A stretch of DNA of 62,000 bases from Neocallimastix lanati (nom. inval.). Lineage: Eukaryota > Neocallimastigomycota > Neocallimastigomycetes > Neocallimastigales > Neocallimastigaceae. Within the stretch, counting starts at the first letter, position 1. Each line of letters begins with the position of its first letter. A program made the translations under genes and the position numbers. Shown here piece after piece: positions 28,682 through 42,287 of the stretch. The notes beneath the pieces were generated by a model. It had not been told where the DNA came from and searched no databases. It worked only from the letters and a program-made list of their open reading frames with translations. The stretch spans positions 577,501 through 639,500 of the forward strand of contig JACVTC010000026.1 in the NCBI GenBank assembly GCA_016946835.1, read 5' to 3'.

Positions 28682-30101
28682 TTATTTCCATATTATTTAT
28701 TATTTTTAATATAACGTAGTATAATTTTTAATAATATATTTTAAAAAATATTTCACATATATTTTTTAATTGACACAAATTAAATCATACATTAATATAT
28801 TTAATAATAAATATTAATATTTAATTTCATAGTTAACATATTAAAAATTTGATGTATTTTATCGAATTTTCAAAATATAAAATATTACCATTAAAATATT
28901 AATAAATTATAAATTTTTTAAAATTAAAATTTAAAATTATTAGTAATTACAATAAGGTTAGCACTATAAATAATTAAATAATTAATGTAAAAATTAAAAA
29001 TAAATAAATAATTTTAAAGAATAATAAATAATTTTCCAAATATATTATTATGATTTGACTTCAATATTATTTTTCTTTCGTTCTTTTTTTTTTAAAACAA
29101 AGAAAAAATTGACTTTCTCAGAACTAAATTATTTATGTTAATATATATAGACTTGTTATAAATTATTATTATTAAACATTTCAAATGAAGAAAAAATTAT
29201 TAAAAAATTAATTGCTATATAAATAGCAAGAAAATATATATAAATATATATTATATAATATATATTAAAAAATATTTATAATCATTATATGTTTAATATC
29301 CATTTCTAATTATTTATTTATTGTATATAACTGTTGTATAATTATTAATATATTTATTTTACTAGTAATTATCTCTAAAAAATTCTTACGTATTGAAACT
29401 AAATACTTTTTAAAATTTAAAGTTAAATACAATTTTAAAAAATATATAATAAAAATTTATAATTACGCTTTATTATTTTTTTACTATTTTTTTTTAATAA
29501 AAATATCATAATAAATCAATAAAAGGTATAAAAAAAATTATTACTTTTACCTTAACAATAAATAATAAATAATGTATTTTTAATGACAAAAAATAAAAAA
29601 ATTTTTTTTAAGGTCATATCATATTGAGAATTTATAATTATATTAATCTTTTTCATGGATTATTTTTTACAATTGGTCAAAATAAAATTGGTTAAAAATA
29701 TCAAGATAAAAAAAAATTAATTAATTGAATTTATTATTACTAAAACATAAAAAAAAAAAAGATATTTTATTTGATAATAATTTTTATAATATTTGATTTT
29801 TAATTAATTATTAAAAAAAATTTATATTAAAATTTTCAAATTATCACAAATTTATATATTGAATATATATTATTAGAATATATTTCATTTATTCTTAATT
29901 TTTATTTAATTCAATTTATAATTTTTTTTTCCTTTTTATAAAGCAAATTTATTCTATTAAACCGAATATTTATATAAGATATTATTTATAAAAAGTATAT
30001 TTATATAAGATATTATTTATAAAAAGTATAAATTTTATTATTTAATCTATAATTAATAAAATATTAAATAATAAAGTTATAATTAAAATAAAAAATATAT
30101 A
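28682..30101. other. AT-rich desert
   Basis: Homopolymers and short AT repeats only. A duplicated TTTATATAAGATATTATTTA block occurs near 29968-30020. Nothing else recognisable. Confidence 0.65.
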
Positions 30102-30209
30102 CTATTTAAAATTAATCCATTTCTCAATAAATTGTGAAACAAACTTATTCAGTGCCATAAATACTGAATTTTCTGTTGTTGATTTTAATAAAAAATAATA
30201 ATTATCTAA
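30102..30209 (-). pseudogene. 35-codon scrap resembling a retroelement integrase
   Basis: The minus-strand ORF reads LDNYYFLLKSTTENSVFMAL then NKFVSQFIEKWINFK and stop. The run Y-x-F-L-L-K-S-T-T-x-x-S-V-F-x-A-L-x-K-F-V resembles the segment after the first catalytic Asp in integrases of LTR retrotransposons (D-x-Y-S-R-Y-x-x-x-x-P-L-K-S-K-T). This assignment rests on a short match and is tentative. Flanks are AT desert with stops in all frames. Confidence 0.3.
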
Positions 30210-30492
30210 TTAAATATCATAAATAGTCTTTTTTTTTTTTATTTTTTTTTTATTTTTTAACCAATGGAAAAATTTTATTTTTTAAAAAATTATTTCTTTA
30301 GCAATTAAAATAACATTATAATTAAAATATGACTGTTAAATTATTAATTTCAATAATGTTGAAATCATAGCATTTGTATTAATAATTTCTTTTAAAAAAA
30401 AATAAAATTAAAATCTACTTTAATACTTAAATAATATTAAATTATTTTTAATTTTTATATTTAATAATAACTAATTTTTTTTTTTTATTTTT

Positions 30493-30742
30493 GATGTGAA
30501 AAGCATCAGCCCCCCAGGGGCAGATGCTTTTCGCATAAGCAGATAATATTCCTGCTGGACAGCCTTACTGATTGATCAGCATTGGTGCTCTGACATGCAT
30601 ATTATTGCTGAGAATTTTTCTAGTATGTTTTTTCTATAGGAGTGCTTGAGGCAAGGAAAATATAACCTAACCCATCAACATACGTACTAGCTCTCCTTGG
30701 CTTATCAGTAAAATTTTGATTATTAATTTAACGCCCCCACAT
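30493..30742 (+). ncRNA. candidate structured non-coding RNA
   Basis: A sharply bounded island of about 250 bases with roughly balanced GC between T-rich tracts. ATGTG (30494-30498) can pair with CACAT (30738-30742), which is followed at once by a T8 run like a Pol III terminator. The 5' part is a strong hairpin: GAAAAGCATC and CCCC pair with GGGG and GATGCTTTTC (about 30498-30532). Further possible helices are GCAG/CTGC near 30540-30557 and AGCA/TGCT near 30579-30591. GAGAATTTTTC near 30610 is loosely Sm-site-like, and CCTAACCC occurs near 30667. The family is not recognised. Short minus-strand open frames leave a decayed coding origin possible. Confidence 0.4.
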
Positions 30743-30838
30743 TTTTTTTCTTTTTTAAATAATTGTAATTAAATAAAAATAGAAATAAATATAAAAGGGT
30801 TAATTTTTTTTTTAATAAACTCATAATTTATAATATAT

Positions 30839-31015
30839 GAGAGTTGCATTTCGCTAAGTGAGTATTGATATAAATAAATGAATAAATAAATAATAATACA
30901 AAATAATTTTTTTTAAACTTGTTTTAACTTAATATTAATAATATTTAATTTTATTTATTAATATATTTACTTATTTATTAATTTTCAATTTGGCGAAATG
31001 CACCACACCACTCTC
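30839..31015. mobile_element. MITE-like inverted repeat element
   Basis: GAGAGT plus TGCATTTCGC (30839-30854) pairs with GCGAAATGCA, a 7-base bulge and ACTCTC (30993-31015). The arms are non-repetitive and GC-containing, while the 138-base interior is AT-rich. This fits a short non-autonomous terminal-inverted-repeat element or a hairpin relic. The adjoining 31015-31128 holds a 37-codon minus ORF (MAWKSCASIVIFIFTREL...) of unknown meaning. Confidence 0.45.
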
Positions 31016-31647
31016 TACATCACTAAAGTAGAATACATACCTACATGAAAATATGATACATACCCAAATGTTGGTAATTCCCTTGTAAATATAAAAATGA
31101 CAATACTTGCGCAACTTTTCCATGCCATAATAATAATGAAAAAGTTCATTTTTTACAAATTTAATTTTTCATTGTAAATGTTAATTAATGTAAATAGTAA
31201 TAATTAATAATAATCAAACAACATAATAAAAACTATATTAATTATAAATGAATAATAATTCTTAGTTATTTTAATTATATGTATATAGATGTAAATATAA
31301 ATTAGAAATTATAATAATTTACACTATATATATATATATATATTTATTTACTAGAAGAAGTTATTGATATAAATTTAATATTCTTTGGTTGATTTTCATT
31401 TTATTAATAAAACTTTAATAAAATTAATATTTCAGGGTTAGATTATCATATTTATCAAATGCTTTATTTCATATATTTATTTAAAGAGTTTGATATATAA
31501 CTAATTAATTTAATATTAATTATTTATTTAATTATATTATTTTTTTTATTCACTTTTATATTTATAAAAAATTTGTTTTTGAAGAAGTGATAAAATTTTT
31601 TTTTTTTTTTTTTTTTTTATTCTGGGAATTAATGAAAGAAGAGATAG

Positions 31648-32018
31648 TTAAGTCCTTTAAACTCTTTCTTTTTATGTATGATAGTAAACGTCATAATTAA
31701 GGTTTGGCACCTTGCCAGTGATCTCCTTGAATTATCTTGGGATGAGACAACGATATGGTCCTCAAAGATCAACGTGTAACCAAATTTTTATCTGTATATG
31801 ACATATATATATACCTCTTCCTATAATGTAAGCCCAGAACTCTTATTGTATCAAAATTCCAAAGGCATATTCTGATCATAGTTTTGCTGACGGCAGATAT
31901 ACTCATCTACGGTTGTATCTTTGGTACTAGTCATTGCTAAATGTCTTAATATTAAATTTTCAGTAATATTCAAAGCAAAAATCTTAGAAATTTTGACATA
32001 GTCGAGGTCGAAAAGTGA
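31648..32018 (-). other. higher-GC island with overlapping short ORFs, unresolved
   Basis: On the minus strand, 32018-31851 encodes 55 residues (SLFDLDYVKISKIFALNITE..., ending MPLEF), and a second stretch at about 31790-31630 is open (FEDHIVVSSQDNSRRSLARC). On the plus strand 31648-31779 is also open for 43 codons (VWHLASDLLELSWDETTIW). Open frames on both strands prevent a firm call. The island may be a decayed host gene, a mobile-element scrap or an RNA gene. Confidence 0.3.
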
Positions 32019-32599
32019 TTAATTTTAATTGAAAATAATTATAATAAGGTATAATATATTTTAATTGTATAATTATTTCAGAACTTAAAAAAAAAATATT
32101 GACTATTAAAGATAATTGTTTAATTTTATAAAGATATTTTTTATTTTAATATTTATTAAACAAAAATGCCTGTACAAATTTATTTATATTTAATTAAATA
32201 TAATATATGTAACTTTTTATTTGATAAAATATTTATATTTTTTATTATTTTTCAAACTTTCAAATCTTATTTACTTTTAAAATGATTAAATATATATATA
32301 TTTTTTATAAAACAATACTAAACTAAATGGATATTAAAATAGGTATAAATAATAAATAAAATAAATCATTAACAAATAGAATTATCAAAATTTAAAAGTA
32401 GTGATTTGAGTAGCCTATTTAATATCACATACAACATCCAATATACACTCAATAAAAAAAATATATATATGTATTTTTATTTTTAAAATCCTCATTTAAA
32501 TTGAAATATAATTTTTTTTTTTTTTTTTTTTTTTTTTTGAAATGGAAATTACAATTGATAAAAATAAAAAATAATATTATATTCCAATTAAAGCAATAA

Positions 32600-32664
<65 letters not shown>

Positions 32665-32733
32665 TATATATTGTTAAAGGATAAATAAATTCGAAAAGTA
32701 AAGTTTTTATTAATTTTCATTCTCATTTTCATT
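32019..32733. other. AT-rich spacer
   Basis: Contains T24-28 at about 32512-32538, an A-run joined to (TA)n at about 32600-32662, and otherwise AT-rich sequence. No gene was seen. Confidence 0.7.
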
Positions 32734-33362
32734 TTATACATCTAATACATATGTTTCACAATACACATTATTTGTTTTAATTCCATTAATTCCATAATAT
32801 AACATTGTTTTTCATTTTGAGCATATAAAATGATTTTTATGAAAATATTTTCCATCGTATTCAATGTATATATCTATAATAAGCTTATTACATTCAGGGC
32901 ACTATAATGAGTTTTTATAGTGTTGTTCGCAATATGGTACATTATCAATTTTATAAAATGTATTTTCAAATATAACACCACATTTCTTTTGTAATTTAAT
33001 TAAAAGAAATTTAGTTAAATTGATTAAAATTTCATTTTTTTTTTTAAAAAAAAAGTGTGTGTATAATTGCATATTTATTATTTTCTTTAATAATAATAAT
33101 AATAATATATATATATATTTTAAATAATTATATTAATTGATAGGAATAAAAGAAAAAAAAAAAAAAGTTATTTTGCATTTGAAACCATTTGAAATAATAG
33201 GATTGATAAACATTGTTCAATGTTTCAATAAAGTCACCATTTTTTTTTTCATTACAGCTAGGACACGTTAATACATTATTGATACATTAATACATTATTG
33301 GTTGTATTTTCCATTTTTGGATTAATAAGAGATTGTCGATTATTAGAATTCTTTTCATGACT
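32734..33362 (-). pseudogene. LIM-domain protein pseudogene
   Basis: Minus-strand translation shows LIM zinc-finger patterns. The first is CPSCNEKKNGDFIETLNNVY (C codons at 33265 and 33256), followed by a degenerate YFKWFQMQNNF where LIM needs Cys-rich CFxCxxC. After an AT-rich gap comes KCGVIFENTFYKIDNVPYCE-QHY, then CPECNKLIIDIYIEYDGKYF and HKNHFICSK. Breaks are visible: TAG at 32904-32902 before CPEC, TGA at 32814-32812 in place of the expected Cys, lost zinc ligands in the first finger, and a short tandem duplication near 33266-33300 upstream of the first CPSC. LIM proteins are protein-interaction adaptors. No intact parent lies in this window. Confidence 0.7.
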
Positions 33363-38434
<5,072 letters not shown>

Positions 38435-38848
38435 ATTAATTAATATTAATTATATTTTGAGTGTGATGTAAATAAGAAATTATTGCATTTAATTTTATTT
38501 AAAAATTGTCAAAAATAATTTTGCAAATAACACTATCAAAATAATTTGATATATATTTTATAAAAATTTTAAAAATAATATAAATAAAATAGAAAAATTA
38601 AAAGGGAAGAAAAAAAAATCAATGAAAAATTGTAAAAATTAAATAAGAAATAATTAAAAGAAAAAATAAATAAAATAAAACATCAATTAAAATTAAAAAA
38701 AAAAAAAAGAGTTTGAATATTGTTAAATGTGTGTGTGCGATGTGTGTATATAAGAAGTTTTTGTATTATATTTTAAATTATAAATGGATTTTAATTTTGG
38801 TGTATTATGTATATATATAAGAGATATTAATTTTTCGTCATCCAAAGG
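38435..38848. other. enolase 3' flank and spacer
   Basis: AT-rich 3' UTR and intergenic sequence with a GTGTGTGTG stretch near 38730 and A13 near 38697. The boundary with the retrotransposon cluster is at about 38849, where homology to the family B reverse transcriptase begins. Confidence 0.7.
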
Positions 38849-39040
38849 AATTAAAGGTAGATGTTTCCAATTTATAAAAAAATCTATATATTTAACTTCC
38901 AAAGCCAGAGTTAAAATTGATGATCAATATTAGGAATCTTTTAAAATTAAGAAAGGTGATAGACAAGGTTGTCCACTATCACCAATTCTTTTCAATCTTT
39001 TTATTAATGACATTAAATGCCTTCAATTCATTACTGATTT
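38849..39040 (+). mobile_element. mosaic LINE fragment (families B and A reverse transcriptase)
   Basis: 38849-39014 matches the family B reverse transcriptase around 47788-47952 (ACAAGGTTGTCCACTATCAC core) with stops. It then switches at about 39014 to AAATGCCTTCAATTCATTAC, which matches family A at about 43677. It ends at the target-site duplication of the next element. No intact frame. Confidence 0.7.
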
Positions 39041-39729
39041 TTAAATTTCATCGATGATCTCTATGTTTTATTCCTTAGGAAGATTAGAGCGTTTAATCCT
39101 CTTTCTTCCTATGACTCTATTTCTGATTTTGAAGATTATATCAATCATTATATATACTTGTTCCTTCTTGGTGGGACTTTAGTTTTAAATGAACTACATT
39201 TCGATAGTGGGGAACAGAGACATTTAAATGAACTACTTTTCAAAGGTTCATCTGAGTCACCTGTTCCAAAAATTGTGGGCTTGGCGGAATTCTTAACAAA
39301 TGCAATACCTATCATAAGTAGTTCGTTTGAGCTATTATTTGATAGGTATTGCAAAATATCAAACTTAACCAAGAGCGTCGACGTCGTACTGATAAGGCAT
39401 AATGAAAATACAGGATTATCATCTATTACTACGAAGGGTGATTCTCGCCCTAGTAGCTCAATAAATGATGAATCCGGGGAGAGTTTAGTGGACACCACAC
39501 TATCTATTTTAAGGATGTTACTTCTAAATTTTATTTCTTTTTTATTTGATAGGAAGGGTAAAATTCCCGCATAGTACAACTTGCCGAAATACATAGTATT
39601 TTCGTGCTTTTTTATTTTTTATTTTTTATTTTTTAATTTTTTATTTTTAATTTCTAATGTACTTTTCACCTACATGTATTTTTTAAAATAAAATTTAATA
39701 AAGTTTTTGGAAGTGTATTCTCTTCCCTG

Positions 39730-39770
<41 letters not shown>
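39041..39770 (+). mobile_element. 5'-truncated family C LINE, 3' end with poly(A)
   Basis: Nearly identical to 50919-51627. It encodes the last ~177 residues of the family C protein (open to the stop at 39572-39574) and includes GLAEFLTN and KSVDVVLIRHN. The 3' UTR follows, ending CTGTCT and an A38 tail (39733-39770). The 15-base ATTCATTACTGATTT is exactly duplicated on both sides (39026-39040 and 39771-39785). That is the signature of target-primed insertion with 5' truncation. The N-terminal parts (endonuclease, reverse transcriptase) are absent. Confidence 0.9.
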
Positions 39771-39773
<3 letters not shown>

Positions 39774-39785
39774 CATTACTGATTT

Positions 39786-40192
39786 CAATTTATTCAAATT
39801 CAAATGCAGATTCAAGTCAAAATTCAAATTCAAGTTCAAATACAGATTCATGTTCAAGTTCAAGTACAAGCTCAAGTTCAAGTTCAAGTACAAGTTCAAG
39901 TACAAGCTCAAGTTCAAGTTCAAGTACAAGTTTAAGTACAAGTTCAAGTTCAAGTTCAAGTACAAGTTTAAGTACAAGTTCAAGTACAGGTTCAAGTTCA
40001 AGTTCAAGTCCAAGTTCAAGTACAATTTCAAGTTCAAGTTCAAGTACAAATTCAAGTACAAGTTCAAGTTCAAGTTCAAGTACAAGTTCAAGTTCAATTT
40101 CAAATTTATGTTTAAATTCAGTTTCAAGCTCAGATTCAAATTCAAATTTCAGTTCAATCAATTATAATAATTCCAATAATATTAATAACACT
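39786..40192 (+). mobile_element. fragment of family B LINE (Ser-rich tract)
   Basis: Hexamer-type TTCAAG/TACAAG repeats encode Ser/Thr runs. It matches 46200-46606 with differences in repeat number, and identity stops at AATAACACT (40192), where element 2 begins. All three forward frames are open because of the repeat; only the Ser frame corresponds to the element ORF. Confidence 0.8.
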
Positions 40193-41312
40193 ACCCCGAG
40201 CAGGGGTGTACTCGATTTATGTATTTAAATCGCCTGCAAGGGGAATTAACTTTACTCTTATAAAGTAGATCCACAGTACTGGTGCAAAATAGTAGTAAAG
40301 TTATATTTTGTGTTAATTAATAACATTATGCGCAATGGTAATGTTATTGGTAAAATTTTTCTGGTGAACACTCACTGCGGAATATAATGGTGCATTTTTG
40401 GAACATTGTTAAATAAGTTACACCCAAGAATTAGTAATACATTTTCATTGTATTTCTATTTTCATGTAGTATTACTATTCTCATGTAAGAATCTATTGTA
40501 TTCAATTGTATTTCAACTTTATATTTCATGTATCACGTTGTAAGAGATTGATTCACTCTAAATCTTGTAGTAATTTATTTAACTCCCCCAATGAAGTGGA
40601 CTGTTTTTCCAGGTCCATGGAGGGTTGATGGAAAAGGAATAACCTATATCAGGTGTACTAATTACAGCTTTCTGTGATTCTGATGATAATATATGGTTAT
40701 CCTTTCTAAAGTGGCTTCTAGTACGAAGAGTGAAAACTGGAATACTGGAAGACTGTAGAAAGTGAACCTGATGTTTTATATTGTTTTAAACTGGATATGT
40801 AGTAACATTGGAGTTGTATAATTAATAATATCATGTAGTTTCTACATATTATCATTGTAATGAATCTATTGTATTTTTTACTTTAGCATTATTTTGTATA
40901 TGTATTTTTCTATAGTATTTTTTATACTTTCATGTAGCTATTGTAAAATGGAAATGTAGGAGATTGATTCACTCCAAAGCTTGTGTTTAAGACATTATTT
41001 AACGGATGGGAATCTTTTTATAGTTTTTCACAACTATTATTTCATTAACATTTAAATTTTATATTATATATGATTATTTTACAGAAATTTTTACATAAAA
41101 CAGGAATTTATAATTGAAAATCATTAATTAAAAACTAGTCAACACAAAAAGAAAGAAAAACAAACAAGTTTTAGCAAACAATATACACGAAAGAGAAGAC
41201 AACAGCAATAAATTTTTATTTTTTTTTAATTTTTTAATTTTTTACTAATTTTATTTTTTATTTTTATATTACATTTACTTTTTATTAATATAGATAAGTT
41301 TTTTATTTTATT

Positions 41313-42287
41313 ATGTTAACTATACGAAGAGGTCTGCGACATTGTGGTCCTGACCATGATAAATTTGTTTTAATTTTCATTCATGATCTTGAATCTTGGA
41401 CTGAAAGTAGACTATGGGAATTTTTAAGCAAAAAGATATCAAATTGTAATGAAGTTATTCATGGAATCGTTAAAAAACACTATATTAATATGGAAAACTA
41501 CTTCATCCTAAGAGTTAACTATAATAATTATACGGATTATTTAAAGGTTATTTATTTGATTACTAAGCACTTACCTGTTAAAAGAATAAATTGGAAGATT
41601 ACTTCAAGGATACGCACATTTAGCAATGTTAATCATAATAGAACCAGGTATTATTCTGAGCCCTCATTCCCCATCTCTGAAAGCCTCCTGTATGCTAACC
41701 CTTTCTCGAATACTAAATATTTCAACCTCTGTATTAGCTGGAACATAAATGGTTGGAATTCTGAAAAACGTGACGGACTTACCAATTTTAATTCAATCTT
41801 TAATCCTATTTGTATTTGTCTTCAAGAAGTCGGTAATAGTTCATTCCTTAACTCATTTTCTAACTCATATCCATTCCTTAATCATTATAGAACAGTACTG
41901 AGACGTGCGGACAAAAATATCCCTGGTATGAGGGGCCTTTATATAGGTGTGCACTCCTCCTGCCAATTCACTAATGATGATTTTGAATATAGATATATAC
42001 TCTCAGTAAATATATTCTCTTTTTGGGGTGTCAGATGTTCTTTAGGGAACATTTACATCCCTAGCAAAAAACACAAAGACTCTAGAGAAAAAGCAGAAAC
42101 TGATTTTGCTAATTGGCTCAAGAACCATCAGAATAACCCTTCGGCTATTGTTGGTGATTTCAACATGACTAAGCAACAACTCAAAGATCTTATTCTTAGA
42201 ATTTCCCCTCAATGGTTTGTTATGGATATGGTAGGTCATCAATTTACTTGGTTAATGGTGGAAAGAATTCTTGTATTGATTTTATAG
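41313..42287 (+). CDS. LINE element 1 ORF, N-terminal domain and endonuclease (frameshifted)
   Basis: 324 codons from ATG. Residues 1-110 form an N-terminal region conserved across families (RGLRHCG start, then FVLIFIHDLESW), possibly RRM-like. The AP-type endonuclease begins at about 145 with CISWNINGWN, then CICLQEVGN (catalytic Glu), GLYIGVH, GNIYIPS and AIVGDFNM. Endonuclease of this family nicks target DNA to prime reverse transcription. The frame is lost near FTWL (about 42250), where the homologous reading continues one frame over in the ORF starting at 42212. A one-base loss is the simplest explanation. The last 15 or so residues here are therefore out of frame. Confidence 0.85.
   Translation: MLTIRRGLRHCGPDHDKFVLIFIHDLESWTESRLWEFLSKKISNCNEVIHGIVKKHYINMENYFILRVNYNNYTDYLKVIYLITKHLPVKRINWKITSRIRTFSNVNHNRTRYYSEPSFPISESLLYANPFSNTKYFNLCISWNINGWNSEKRDGLTNFNSIFNPICICLQEVGNSSFLNSFSNSYPFLNHYRTVLRRADKNIPGMRGLYIGVHSSCQFTNDDFEYRYILSVNIFSFWGVRCSLGNIYIPSKKHKDSREKAETDFANWLKNHQNNPSAIVGDFNMTKQQLKDLILRISPQWFVMDMVGHQFTWLMVERILVLIL

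Noticed and set aside
30660-30680. Telomerase RNA template as a firm call
   Set aside because: CCTAACCC is only eight bases and the rest of the island was not shown to have telomerase RNA structure. Kept as one speculative option under the RNA candidate.
39666-40228. Leu/Asn- and Lys/Phe-rich ORFs on both strands over the Ser-rich tract
   Set aside because: Hexamer repeats keep all six frames open. Only the Ser frame matches the LINE ORF at 45797-46789.
40193-41030. Two tandem 5' UTR monomers in front of element 1, like mouse L1 promoters
   Set aside because: The first unit (40193-40585) belongs to element 2. The exact target-site duplication shows element 1 was inserted into it, so there is no tandem monomer array.
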